A stretch of DNA of 27,777 nucleotides from JANNHP01 sp031404455 (GTDB lineage: Bacteria > Planctomycetota > JAJSAM01 > JAJVHW01): assembly GCA_031404455.1 (NCBI GenBank), contig JANNHP010000251.1, positions 1-27,777 on the forward strand, read 5' to 3'. A program made the translations under genes and the position numbers. This document shows positions 14,750 to 23,591 of the stretch, one piece after another (positions within the stretch are counted from its first letter, which is position 1; each line of letters opens with the position of its first letter). The notes under the pieces are model-generated. The model did not search any database and was not told the DNA's origin. It worked only from the letters and a program-made list of their open reading frames with translations.

Positions 14750-16093
14750 CTACTCGAGCACGATTCGCGCGCGCCAGTTCTCGTACGTGGTGCCGAATCG
14801 TGTGCGCTTGGGCCGCACGAATCGCAGTTCGCGCGTCTCGTCCTTCCCTGGGAGCAGGACGACGTCGAGCAGTCCGTCGAGCGTCGCGAGGCGCGCCTCG
14901 CCGAGGGAGACGAGGAGGTCGCCGCGCTCGATCTGGTTGCGCTGCGCGGGTCCGCCGTCCCTCACTTCGAGGACCACGAGCCCCGCGCCGGGGCGGTAGC
15001 CGGTCCGTTCCGAGATCGCGTCGTCGACCTCGGCGCACTTGACGCCCATCCGCGTCCACGCGAGCTCCTCGGTCGGCGGCGCCTCGAACCGGAGCGAATG
15101 CCGCTTCGTGACGTCCGACGCGTCGCGGACGTCGAACGAGAACGCGCCCGTCGCCGCGGCGTCGAGGAGTTCGAAGCAGAACCGGAGCGCGTCGCCTTCG
15201 AGCACCACTCGCGAACCGGCCTCGATCCCGGCCTTCGCGGCGGGGCCGACCGGATGGACGCGTTCGACGACGAGGCCGCCCTTCCCGTCGTCGCCGAAGA
15301 CGAGTCCCAGCCAGACGCCCGAGAAGCGCGCGGCGCGCAGCGAATCGACGACGAACCGCCGCACGACGCCCGCCGGGATGGCGAAGCTGATCCCGTCGGC
15401 GCCGCCCGAGAGCGAGTAGATGGCCGAGTTGACGCCGATCCACTCGCCGTTGATGTTCACGAGCGGCCCGCCGGAGTTGCCGCGGTTGACGGCGGCGTCC
15501 GTCTGGATGAGCCCCGTGAACGACGCGTCGCCGGCGCTGATCGATCGGTCGAGCGCCGAGATGATCCCCGTCGTGACGGTCCGCCCGAGGCCGAACGGGT
15601 TGCCGATCGCGATCACCGTCTCGCCGAGCATCAGGTCGTCGGAGCGGCCGAAATCGACGTAGGGATACCGTCCCGGCTTCTCGAGCCGGACGAGCGCCAG
15701 ATCGTGCGCGAGGTCGGTCGCGATCAGCGTGGCCGGGATCTCGGGCTCGTTCTCGCGGGCACCCGTGAGCTTCACGAGGATCCGGTCGGCCTGGTTGATG
15801 ACGTGCGCGTTCGTGATCACGTAGCCCGCGGGGTGGACGATCACGCCGGATCCGAGTCCGTGCTGCTGCTCCTCGCCCTTCCTCTCGCCGAGGAGTCCCC
15901 AGTCGAAGTAGCGGAACTTCACGATCTTCGTCGTGCCGATCGACACGACCGCAGGCGCCGCCTTCTCGACGGCGACGACCACGGGACTGCGCCTCGCGTC
16001 GCGGGAGTTCCCCGCGCCGGGAACCTCTCCCTCCTGCGCGAGAGCCGGCGCCGCGACGGCGGCGAGCGCCAGCGCCACGATCGTCTTCTGCAT
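14750..16093 (-). CDS. HtrA/DegP-like periplasmic serine protease with two PDZ domains
   Basis: The protein has 447 residues. ATG 16093 (AGGTG 7 nt upstream) gives a clean signal peptide (MQKTIVALALAAVAAPALA, cut before QEG). The trypsin-like domain has the full triad: His97 (VITNAHV), Asp131 (LAHDLALVRL) and Ser207 (NRGNSGGPLV), plus the family motif IGNPFGLG near 163-170. A first PDZ-like domain is at about 265-345 (VVERVHPVGPAAKAGIEAGS) and a second at about 365-440 (GAGLVVLEVRDGGPAQRNQIERGDLLVSLG). HtrA proteases clear or signal misfolded envelope proteins. It lies between the antiporter and lipoprotein genes on the same strand. The family is certain, but which HtrA paralogue it is cannot be told. 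Confidence 0.95.
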   Translation of the reverse strand: MQKTIVALALAAVAAPALAQEGEVPGAGNSRDARRSPVVVAVEKAAPAVVSIGTTKIVKFRYFDWGLLGERKGEEQQHGLGSGVIVHPAGYVITNAHVINQADRILVKLTGARENEPEIPATLIATDLAHDLALVRLEKPGRYPYVDFGRSDDLMLGETVIAIGNPFGLGRTVTTGIISALDRSISAGDASFTGLIQTDAAVNRGNSGGPLVNINGEWIGVNSAIYSLSGGADGISFAIPAGVVRRFVVDSLRAARFSGVWLGLVFGDDGKGGLVVERVHPVGPAAKAGIEAGSRVVLEGDALRFCFELLDAAATGAFSFDVRDASDVTKRHSLRFEAPPTEELAWTRMGVKCAEVDDAISERTGYRPGAGLVVLEVRDGGPAQRNQIERGDLLVSLGEARLATLDGLLDVVLLPGKDETRELRFVRPKRTRFGTTYENWRARIVLE

Positions 16094-16206
16094 GCGTTTC
16101 ACCTGCCTGACATGACGGACGAGGCCCGCGGGACGCACCACGGATTCACAGCAGCGCGCGCACGGCGGCGGAATCGCAAGCGCGCCGACGGCGTCGCGTC
16201 GCCGCC

Positions 16207-18284
16207 TCACCCGGCGACGGGGCTCCTCGTCTCGCGCAGGAGCGTCGCGGCCGCGGCCACGGCCTCGTCGGTGCCTGCCAGCGCCAGCACGTCGCCCTCG
16301 GCGAGCGTCTCCCTCGCGGTCGGCACGAGCACGCCCGACCCGCCGCGCGTGATCGCGAGGACCGTCGCTCCCGTCGCGCCGCGGAGGTTGAGTTCGGCGA
16401 GCGTCCTCCCGATGGCGGCGCTCCCCGGATGGAGGACGACGGGAACGGGCGCGCCGAGCCCTTCGAGGAGCGGCTGGACACGGTCCAGCGTGGGTTCACG
16501 GTGCGCCGCGTCGCCCGCCGACTGCGCGGCCAGCGTGTCGACGATCATCTGCGCCCCGGCGCGGACGTGGCCCTGCAGATCGGTGGCGCTGCGCCAGAAC
16601 ACGACCGCGAGCACCGCGAGGAACGCCCCGAGCGCGGCGGCCTCGTACGCCCCGGGCAGGAACGGCTGCGTGATGGCGAGCACCGGCGCCCCGACGAGCA
16701 GCACGCCCGCGAGTTGCAGCGAGACGACGAGCGCGCGGCGCGGCGCGGCGACGCGGCGAGGTCGGCTCTCCCTCCCTTCGCCGGGGGGAAAGCCATCTCG
16801 GCCAGCGTCGCGCCGAGCTTCCGCGCGACCCGGACGATCCCGACGCAGAACGGCGCCGAGAGCGCCGCCGCGAGGACGACGACGAGGACGCGCGCGACGA
16901 GCGTCGAGATGCCGGTCGTCCTCTCCACCCAGTCGCCGGCGCTTGCCGTCCACACGGTCGCGCCCGCGACGATCGCGGCGAGCACCGCGGCGTCCACGAG
17001 GAGCAGGCGCACGAGCCGGCGGATCTTCGACTTCAGCGTGGCTTCGCGCGGCGCGGCGCGAAGGCGCTCGATCCACGTCCCGTAGAGCGCCGCGAACGTC
17101 TGGACGCGCCTCGGCGACGTCCTGTCCGCCCAGCTCGCGGCGGGACCCGACCAGCGGATGAGCCAGGGCGTGAGCAGGGTGGTGATCGCCGACACGGCCA
17201 CGGCGACCGGATAGAGGAACGTGCCCGTCGCCCCGAGCGAAAGGCCGAGCGCCGCGATGATGAACGAGAACTCGCCGATCTGCGCGAGGCCCATACCGGC
17301 CTGCACCGACGTGCGCGTCCCCTGCCCGGTGAGGAAGGCGCCGAGCGCCACGCCCGCGATCTTGCCGAGGACGACGACGACCGTCAGCACGACGACCGCG
17401 ACCCAGTGCTCGGAGACGAGCGCCGGCTCGATCAGCATGCCCACGGCGACGAAGAACACCGCGGCGAACACGTCGCGGACCGGACGCACGAGTTCCTCGA
17501 TCTTCGACGCCTCGCCCGACTCGGCTACGAGCGTGCCGGCGAGGAAGGCGCCGAGCGCCACCGAGTACCCGAACTCCTGCGCGAGGAGCGCCACCGCGAA
17601 CGAGAACCCGATGCTCGCGACGAGTGTCGTCTCCGGGCGATTCAGGCGGTTGAGCGCGCGGACGGCCCGCGGCACGAGGAGGAGTCCGACCGCGACGAGC
17701 GCGATCAGGAACGCGGCGAGCCGTCCCACGGTGGCGAAGAGTGCGTCGGCCGACACGCCGCGGGCGGACGAGACCGCCGTCAGCACCGCCATCATCACGA
17801 TGGCGATGAGGTCCTCGACGATCAGCACCCCGAGCACGAACTCGCGCAGACGTCCCCCGACGCGCCGTTCCTCGAACGCCTTGACGATGATGGTCGTGCT
17901 CGAGATCGCGACGATGGCGCCCGCGAAGACGCTCTCCTCGGTCGTCCAGCCGAGGACCCGGCCGACGAGGAACCCGAGCGAGGCCATCAGGCTGCACTCG
18001 ACGATGGCCGTGACTCCCGCCGACGGCCCGACGCGGACGAGCTTCCGCACGCTGAACTCGAGCCCGAGCGAGAACATCAGCAGGATGACGCCGAGTTCCG
18101 AGAGCGCAGTCACCACTCCCACGTCGGCGACGAGCGGGATCGGCACGTGCGGCCCCACGATGAGCCCCGCGATCAGGTAGCCGAGCACGACCGGCTGGCG
18201 CAGGAGGTGAAAGACCACGGTCGTCACCGCGGCCACGCAGAGAACGACCGCGAGCGCCGTCAGGAACTCGTTCGCTTGGTGCAT
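16207..18284 (-). pseudogene. KefB-type cation:proton antiporter with TrkA-C domain; reading frame broken at a C6 run
   Basis: ATG 18284 opens a frame with about 12 membrane segments of the CPA2 Na+/H+ exchanger family (VLGYLIAGLIVGPHVPIPL, FSLGLEFSVRKL, ISSTTIIVKAFEE, GLAQIGEFSFIIAALGLSLG). After EMAFPP, near 16790, that frame turns into Arg/Ser-rich sequence and stops at 16545 (579 aa in total). The -1 frame takes over with more membrane helices (LVVSLQLAGVLLVGAPVLA) and a TrkA-C/RCK-C domain (IGRTLAELNLRGATGATVLA) and stops at 16207. Joined, the product is about 692 aa, normal for the family, but without a TrkA-N domain. The junction is TTTCCCCCC (minus 16791-16783). Possible causes are a 1-nt deletion from C7, an assembly error, or programmed -1 slippage on T-TTC-CCC. 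Work on homologues implies K+ or Na+ export coupled to H+. Confidence 0.85.
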
Positions 18285-18385
18285 CCGGGCTCGTGGTAAC
18301 ACACCGCGCCGCGCTCGCGCCAGCCGTCAGGGACCAGGTCGTCGGCATCACGCACCTGGGGCGCGATCAAGGTGGCGCTGTGGTG

Positions 18386-18391
18386 TAAGCT
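18386..18391 (+). promoter_or_regulatory. Putative -10 box (TAAGCT) for the beta-helix gene
   Basis: TAAGCT ends 10 nt before GTG 18402; no Shine-Dalgarno intervenes. It supports the GTG 18402 start over the earlier in-frame GTG 18372, which would lie upstream of the box. Confidence 0.3.
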
Positions 18392-18401
18392 CCCCGACGC
18401 C

Positions 18402-20924
18402 GTGAGCCGAAACCTCGCAGGAACCGCCGCGCACCCGGGTGAACCAACCTGGCGATGGCGCTCCCTCGTGATCGGAGCCGCCATTTTCGCAGCGGCGTTG
18501 CAGGGCGCCGTGTCGCGCGCCGGTTCGGGCGAAGCGAAGCGGCGGTCGGAGCGACTGCGCCTGCGCGTGCGGAGCTCCGCGGCGAACACCGGCATCGAGG
18601 TGGAAGCGGGCGGCGTCGTGAAGGTCCGGATGGACCGCCTGCGTCTCGGGGACCGCCAGCGTCTCTCGGTCGCACTGACGGGACTGCGCGCCGAAACGGC
18701 GTATCACCTCGACGCCCTTCTCGGGGACGACGCCGTGCCCGCACGCGTGGCCGGGTTCACCACCGACCGCAACGGCTCGTTCGCGTCCGCGTACGCACGC
18801 GACATCGTCGGCGCACCCGAACCGGGCATCCCGGCGCTCCCCGGCGCGATCGACTTCGTGGGACGTGTCCGGGAGATCTCGGTCGTCGACGAGGCGGAGC
18901 GCGCCGTGCTCACGGCGGATCTCGCCCGCCCGGAGTCGCTGCGGTACTCCGTCCGTCGTCGCATGGACAACACGGGCACCGTGGGGCCCGCTGCCGGAGC
19001 GCTGCGGATCGACGCCGACAAGGACGCTGCGGTGTTCCGGGTGCGCGCGCAGAGCCTCAGGGCGATGGCGCCGTGCCGGCTGACGATCGGCGACATCGCC
19101 GGCCCGGCGACGACCACCACCAACGCGGCCGGCGTGGCGAGACTCACGCAACGGGTCGACGACACGTCCGGCCTCTTCGACGTCCGGAGCGTCGCGCTCG
19201 CCGACGACACCGTCGGCGACGTGGTGCTGCAGGCGGGCGGCGGTCACGCCGGATGGGGACTGCCCTCCGCTCCCCCCTTTCCGATCCCGTACCTCGTCCC
19301 GGGCACCGGCTTCACGTCGGCGACGGCGGAGCGCGGCGCGATCGGGAGCGGCCCGGGCTCCGACGCGAAGGCGATCGCGCGCTGGGACGTGGTGCCCTTC
19401 CAGACGTTCACGGGCGAGCTCCCGGTGGGCGTCGTCGCGTTCCACATCGCGGGGATCGACCGCGTGGAGTTCTCGGTGGAAGGCGGTCCGTGGACCGCGG
19501 TGCGTTCGATGACGCTCAACCCGGTGACCGGCGTCTGGGAGTACAGCGCCAGCCTCGACGCGGCGGCGCTCGCGGACGGTCCGGTGGAGGTGCGCGCCGT
19601 CGTCTACCCGACGGTGGGCGTGCCGCGCGTCCTCGCGGGATCCATCGACGGATCGCTCGCCTTCCAGAACGGCAACCACTCCATGTTCCTCGCGGCGAAC
19701 AGCCACGGGACGCTGCCGCAGCCCGTCGCCCACTGCTCGCCGGCGGGCTCCGACGCGACGGGCGACGGCAGCGCAGAGAACCCGTACAGGTCGCCCGGCC
19801 ACGCGGTCGGCCGGGTCTCGGCGCAGTCGGGATCTGCCGACGGCCTGACCGTCCACCTCGCGGCCGGCAACTACTCGTGGGGGCCGCCGCCGTATCCCTA
19901 TCCCGCGACGAGCGACCGCTGGATCCGTCTGACGCCCGCTCCCGGCGTGTCGCGCGGCGAGGTCGTGTTCGACGCGTCGTCGGCCGCAGGGTTCAGGACC
20001 CGCCTCGTCCATGCCGACGGCGTCACGTTCCGCGGGTCCCTGCAACTGACCAGCACGGCCCCGCCGTACCTCGCCGATTCGTACGTCTGGGTGAACGACT
20101 GCGTGCTCGAGGGTCCGGGCCCCGGCGTCGACTCGGGCTTCTTCAGCACGACCGACTGGACGGGGACGTACTTCACCGGGTGCGACGTGTCGAACAACCG
20201 CAACGGCATCCGCTCGGCGACGTTCACACGCGACTGCCACGTCCACGACATCTCGAGCAGCCCGTTCGGCGCCTCGCCCATGGTCGTGAACTCGCGGTGC
20301 GCGGATCGCTTCGACTCCACGCAGTTCCACGGCGACGTCTTCCACTGGTTCCAGGAATCGAACTCGCTCGAGAACTTCATCCTGTACGGCGTCCGCGCCG
20401 TGGACTTCGACAGCCAGGGCGTCTTCGCGGAGGTCATGCCGGCGGCGGGCGGCGAGGGCCCGTTCGTCACGATGGACAACGTGGCGATGGTCGACGTGCA
20501 CATGTCGAAGGACGCGAGCAGCGCTTCGGGAAGCTGGTGGAACCGGAGCACGAACCACCTGCTCCTCTGGAACGTGTCGTTCCCCGACCAGCCGTTCCGC
20601 TGGGGCCAGTCCGAGGTGGGCACGGTGCTCGAGAACGTGTCGATCGTCGGCTCGGTCTTCCACGCGTTCTCGATCAGCGACCTGCCGGCGAGCTCGGACG
20701 TCCGGCACGTCCACTACACGAATCCCGACTACTACCTGGGGACGTTTCCCGGCACCGACGTCACGTTCGGCGACCCGGGGTTCAAGGACCCCGAGAACGG
20801 CGACTACACGCCGCGCCCGAGTTCTCCGCTCCTCGGCCGCGTCCGTTCGCTCCTCGTGCCCGTGGATGCGGCCGGGCGCGTGCGCCGGGTGCCCGACGCG
20901 GTCGGAGCGTTCACCTCGCCGTGA
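18402..20924 (+). CDS. Exported right-handed beta-helix protein
   Basis: The protein has 840 residues from GTG 18402 (GTG 18372 would add 10). An N-terminal hydrophobic segment (SLVIGAAIFAAALQGAVSRAG) should act as signal peptide or anchor. Two related beta modules follow ('LRAETAYHLDALLGDDAVPARV', and a similar one ending in AGVARLTQRVDDTSG), then an Ig-like stretch (DRVEFSVEGGPWTAVRSM). From about residue 445 comes the start typical of parallel beta-helix proteins, CSPAGSDATGDGSAENPYRS with VHLAAGNYSW, and repeated coils (VTFRGSLQLTS, VWVNDCVLEGPG, ENFILYGVRAVDF). The C-terminus has the usual 'DPGFKDPENGDYTPRPSSPLLG' type ending. Such proteins are secreted polysaccharide-binding or lyase-like proteins; no catalytic site was identified. 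Confidence 0.88.
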   Translation: MSRNLAGTAAHPGEPTWRWRSLVIGAAIFAAALQGAVSRAGSGEAKRRSERLRLRVRSSAANTGIEVEAGGVVKVRMDRLRLGDRQRLSVALTGLRAETAYHLDALLGDDAVPARVAGFTTDRNGSFASAYARDIVGAPEPGIPALPGAIDFVGRVREISVVDEAERAVLTADLARPESLRYSVRRRMDNTGTVGPAAGALRIDADKDAAVFRVRAQSLRAMAPCRLTIGDIAGPATTTTNAAGVARLTQRVDDTSGLFDVRSVALADDTVGDVVLQAGGGHAGWGLPSAPPFPIPYLVPGTGFTSATAERGAIGSGPGSDAKAIARWDVVPFQTFTGELPVGVVAFHIAGIDRVEFSVEGGPWTAVRSMTLNPVTGVWEYSASLDAAALADGPVEVRAVVYPTVGVPRVLAGSIDGSLAFQNGNHSMFLAANSHGTLPQPVAHCSPAGSDATGDGSAENPYRSPGHAVGRVSAQSGSADGLTVHLAAGNYSWGPPPYPYPATSDRWIRLTPAPGVSRGEVVFDASSAAGFRTRLVHADGVTFRGSLQLTSTAPPYLADSYVWVNDCVLEGPGPGVDSGFFSTTDWTGTYFTGCDVSNNRNGIRSATFTRDCHVHDISSSPFGASPMVVNSRCADRFDSTQFHGDVFHWFQESNSLENFILYGVRAVDFDSQGVFAEVMPAAGGEGPFVTMDNVAMVDVHMSKDASSASGSWWNRSTNHLLLWNVSFPDQPFRWGQSEVGTVLENVSIVGSVFHAFSISDLPASSDVRHVHYTNPDYYLGTFPGTDVTFGDPGFKDPENGDYTPRPSSPLLGRVRSLLVPVDAAGRVRRVPDAVGAFTSP

Positions 20925-21060
20925 GGCGCTCGATGCGATGAGCGGAAGCAGACGTTCGACGCCGCCCCGCTTGCCGAAGTGCGCGACGGGCGCCGAGACG
21001 CGGCCCGCGGACGACGAGCGTCTCGTCCAGGGCCGGGATCGGCGCGGAGGAGACGATCAC
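20911..21060 (-). CDS. Possible 49-codon ORF overlapping the K+ channel stop
   Basis: GTG 21060 overlaps the channel stop as GTGA and opens 49 codons (VIVSSAPIPALDETLVVRG...) that end at 20911, 14 nt inside the convergent beta-helix gene. The first 19 codons have the high G/C third-position bias of real genes; after that the frame becomes Arg-rich and the bias is lost. It may be a remnant or a chance frame. No family was recognised. Confidence 0.2.
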   Translation of the reverse strand: MIVSSAPIPALDETLVVRGPRLGARRALRQAGRRRTSASAHRIERLTAR

Positions 21061-22100
21061 TCGGAGAACCCCGTCGCCACGGCGTCGCGGAGCTTCTTCA
21101 CCGACGCCATGCGCCCCAGCACGACGAGCGTCGTGCCACCTTCGAGCCTCGTGTCGGGGCCGGGGTTGTAGTGGAAAGGGCCGCGGCCGCGCTCGCGGAT
21201 CGCGAGGACGAGCGCGTCGGTCACGTCGCGGATGCGCGATTCGCGCAGCGATTTCCCCGCGAACCCGGAGCCCGCGGGAATGTCCACCTCCTCGATGCGC
21301 AGGTTCATGTCGCGGTCCCGCAGCATCTCGTCGAGGAACTCGACGACGTTCGGGCGCAGGAGCTCGGACGCGAGGCGCATGCCGCCGATGAAGTTCGGCG
21401 ACACGACCGAGTTCGCGCCGGCCTTGCGCATCAGCTCGAACACGCGCACGTCGCCGCTCCTCGCGACGATTCGCGCCGTCGGGTTCACCGCGCGCGCCGA
21501 GATCACGACGAAGAGGTTGTCCTTGTCCTCGCGCAGCGCCGCGACGAGGCCGCGGGCCCGCTCGAGCCCCGCCTGGTGGAGCACGACCTCCGAGGTGGCG
21601 TCGCCGACGATGTGGGGCACGATCCCGCTCGGGTGCAGCTTGCAGACCTCGAGGAGCCGCTCCTCGTCGGTGTCGATCGCGACGAACGGCGTGTCGGTCG
21701 CGAGCAGTTCCTGGATCACGTGACGTCCCGTGCTCCCCGCGCCGCACACGATCGTGTGCCCCTCGAGCGCGTCGATCGTCTTCTTCATCTTCTTCTTCCT
21801 CCGGAGGCGCCCGAGGTCGCCCTCCACGAACAGGGCCGTGAGCGTGGACAAGAGGAACCCGCCCGTCGCGAAGCCGACGAGCATCACGCCGATGGCGAAC
21901 ATCCGCGCGGTCTGGTTGTGCTCCATCCCGGTCAGCACCTCGCCGTAGCCGACGGTGGTGACCGAGATGATCGTCATGTAGACGCAGTCGAGGAACGACC
22001 AGGACCCGTCCCCGATGACGTAGAAGCCGATGCTCCCCCACAGGATGACGAGGAAGGCCATCCCGACGGCGGCGAGCAGGCGGCGATGGACGTCGGTCAC
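21057..22100 (-). CDS. Two-TM potassium channel with RCK (TrkA-N/TrkA-C) domains
   Basis: The protein has 347 residues from GTG 22100. TM1 is about residues 8-29 (LLAAVGMAFLVILWGSIGFYVI), then a pore helix and the K+ selectivity filter TTVGYGE (49-53 = TVGYG), then TM2 about 66-91. After a basic linker (LRRKKKMKK), the RCK/TrkA-N domain begins with HTIVCGAGSTGRHV, a Rossmann GxGxxG nucleotide site, with the acidic residue in VAIDTD. A TrkA-C domain is at about 265-345 (SGFAGKSLRES... TTLVVLGRM). This is the MthK/Kch-type ligand-gated K+ channel layout. There is no Shine-Dalgarno; TACCAT ends 9 nt before the start, suggesting leaderless expression. The domain call is secure; the gating ligand is unknown. 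Confidence 0.93.
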   Translation of the reverse strand: MTDVHRRLLAAVGMAFLVILWGSIGFYVIGDGSWSFLDCVYMTIISVTTVGYGEVLTGMEHNQTARMFAIGVMLVGFATGGFLLSTLTALFVEGDLGRLRRKKKMKKTIDALEGHTIVCGAGSTGRHVIQELLATDTPFVAIDTDEERLLEVCKLHPSGIVPHIVGDATSEVVLHQAGLERARGLVAALREDKDNLFVVISARAVNPTARIVARSGDVRVFELMRKAGANSVVSPNFIGGMRLASELLRPNVVEFLDEMLRDRDMNLRIEEVDIPAGSGFAGKSLRESRIRDVTDALVLAIRERGRGPFHYNPGPDTRLEGGTTLVVLGRMASVKKLRDAVATGFSE

Positions 22101-22109
22101 TTGCGAAGG

Positions 22110-22115
22110 ATGGTA
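22110..22115 (-). promoter_or_regulatory. Putative -10 box (TACCAT) for the K+ channel gene
   Basis: TACCAT on the minus strand ends 9 nt before GTG 22100, with no Shine-Dalgarno between. Confidence 0.3.
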
Positions 22116-22116
22116 G

Positions 22117-22320
22117 CGACAGCGCGCCCGGAACCTCGACGCGTCGCGGGCGTGGAGGAGCGTTTCGCGAACAAGGTCCGCGCAGCGCGACCTCCGCTGC
22201 CGGATGCGCGCCGCGGTCGTGAACCGCGGCGGCCGGTTCGCGGTCGTCACGTTCCCGTTCCTGCACGACCTCGCGGCGGAGGCGATCGCACCGTTCGTCG
22301 AGGACGCGCTGCGGCGATAG
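22117..22320 (+). pseudogene. Start-less ORF with gene-like C-terminus
   Basis: This 67-codon open frame begins after a stop (22114-22116). Its last 38 codons, from ATG 22204, read MRAAVVNRGGRFAVVTFP, then FLHDLAAEAIAPFVEDALRR and stop. These have protein-like composition and strong third-position G/C, whereas the upstream half is Arg/Ser-rich and looks non-coding. No Shine-Dalgarno precedes ATG 22204. It may be the decayed C-terminal end of a lost gene or a very small protein. No family was recognised. It occupies most of the divergent gap between the channel and the 22400 gene. Confidence 0.3.
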
Positions 22321-22363
22321 CGCGCGAGAGAGATTGCGGAGCGCGACCCCTTCCGCGGCGCGC

Positions 22364-22392
22364 TAGGATCCGACGTCAACGGAAACGGAGGG
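22364..22392 (+). promoter_or_regulatory. Putative -10 (TAGGAT) and Shine-Dalgarno (GGAGGG) of the 22400 gene
   Basis: TAGGAT (22364-22369) is a candidate -10; no -35 is at 16-18 nt. GGAGGG (22387-22392) lies 7 nt before ATG 22400 and supports that start. A leader of about 25 nt would result. Confidence 0.4.
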
Positions 22393-22399
22393 CGACGTC

Positions 22400-23386
22400 A
22401 TGGGAGATCGCTTCACCTCGACGTTCGGTCTCGTCGCGGGCCTCGCGCTCGCGGCACTGGCCGCCGCGGGAATTGCCGAGGACGCGCCGAAGAAGTTCGA
22501 TCTCGGCACGAAGAACCGCTGGGAGAAGGACGAGGTCGTCACGGTGACCCACGTCCAGCGGATGGAGATGACGATGAACGCCATCCGCCCCGACGGGAAG
22601 GCCGCGGAGCAGACGCGGGAGAAGCGCGAGGAGAGCGTCGTCGTGTGGCGCTGCCTCGAGGCGACCGAGAAGGGCAGTCGGCTCCGCGCGCACGCGTACG
22701 TCCGTTCGTGGTCCGTCAAGGACGAGAAGAGCGACGACACCAGCGTCACCGGCGCGTTCGTCGAGGTGACTCCCGAGAAGTGGACGATGCTCTCGCCCGG
22801 GATCAAGCCGTCCCCCGCCGCCCGCAAGTGGCTCGACACGACGTTCGGACCGAAGGCCAAGGACGAGAAGGCCGGGTTCGACTCGCTGGGGGCTCCGCCG
22901 TCGCTCGCCGTCGGCGAGTCGTGGAGAATGCCTCCGGAAGCGATGCAGGCGTTCATGAGCGCGAGGGGCGGCAACACGGCCGGACTCGACACGTCGAAGG
23001 TCGAGTGCACGGTCACGCTCGTCGCGGCCGAGGAGACGCCGAAGGGTCCGAGACTTCGCGCAACGATCCAGCTCTCCGGTCCCCTCGGCGGCGCGGTCGG
23101 AGGCGCGAAGGGCGCGACGGTCTCCGTCGCCGAAGGGAGCCGCGTCTCGTTCGACGGCGAGATCGTCTCCGTGCTCGGAGGATCCCATCGCGACGAGCGG
23201 CTCAGCGGGCCGATGGAGATGAAGCTCAACGTGGCGAAGGACGGCAACGTCGTCACCTCCACCGCGACGGCGCACCTGGAGAAGACGCGCGTCCCCGGCG
23301 GCGAGATGCCCGATCCGCCGAAGACGGAGTCCCCCGCGCCCCCCACCGTGCCGCCCGCCGTGCCAACCGAGCCCGCTCCGAAGTAG
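22400..23386 (+). CDS. Exported protein of unknown function
   Basis: The protein has 328 residues. A signal peptide is visible (RFTSTFGLVAGLALAALAAAGIA, cut near AED). The mature protein is mixed charged and beta-rich: 'NRWEKDEVVTVTHVQRMEMTMN', 'GSRLRAHAYVRSWSVKDE', 'ALAVGESWRMP'-like segments and a last strand pair 'GPMEMKLNVAKDGNVVTSTATAHL'. The repeated 'r.r....l.G' strand pattern resembles exported planctomycete proteins with a barrel-like antiparallel domain, where 'VGESW' precedes a conserved segment. The tail is Pro-rich (SPAPPTVPPAVPTEPAPK), suggesting an envelope linker. No catalytic motif was recognised. It has a good Shine-Dalgarno and lies 205 nt upstream of clpB on the same strand, with its own promoter candidate for clpB in between. 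Confidence 0.75.
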   Translation: MGDRFTSTFGLVAGLALAALAAAGIAEDAPKKFDLGTKNRWEKDEVVTVTHVQRMEMTMNAIRPDGKAAEQTREKREESVVVWRCLEATEKGSRLRAHAYVRSWSVKDEKSDDTSVTGAFVEVTPEKWTMLSPGIKPSPAARKWLDTTFGPKAKDEKAGFDSLGAPPSLAVGESWRMPPEAMQAFMSARGGNTAGLDTSKVECTVTLVAAEETPKGPRLRATIQLSGPLGGAVGGAKGATVSVAEGSRVSFDGEIVSVLGGSHRDERLSGPMEMKLNVAKDGNVVTSTATAHLEKTRVPGGEMPDPPKTESPAPPTVPPAVPTEPAPK

Positions 23387-23429
23387 GCCCGCGCCCCTCG
23401 GACGTTTCCGCGCCGCGTGCCCCCCGTCA

Positions 23430-23458
23430 CCGACAGGGGCGGGCGGGGAGACTAGATT
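23430..23458 (+). promoter_or_regulatory. Candidate clpB promoter
   Basis: CCGACA (23430-23435), 17 nt, TAGATT (23453-23458): a 4/6 plus 4/6 match to the sigma-70 consensus with ideal spacing. It leaves a leader of about 125 nt. No CIRCE or HAIR operator and no sigma-32-type -10 (CCCCATNT) was found, so heat regulation is not evident from the sequence. Confidence 0.35.
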
Positions 23459-23591
23459 CGCGCTCGATCTCGGCGCGCTCCGCGCCTGCGACGTCGCACG
23501 CCGGAGCCGACGAGGCTCGCCCGCCGCGGCAAGCCGGTTGCAATCCGCGCTCGGAGTCACCCGTTGCACCAGTTGTCGAGGAGAGCGCCTC

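Noticed and set aside
23387..23591. CIRCE/HAIR heat-shock operator upstream of clpB
   Set aside because: No TTAGCACTC-N9-GAGTGCTAA or CTTGAGT-type inverted repeat was found.
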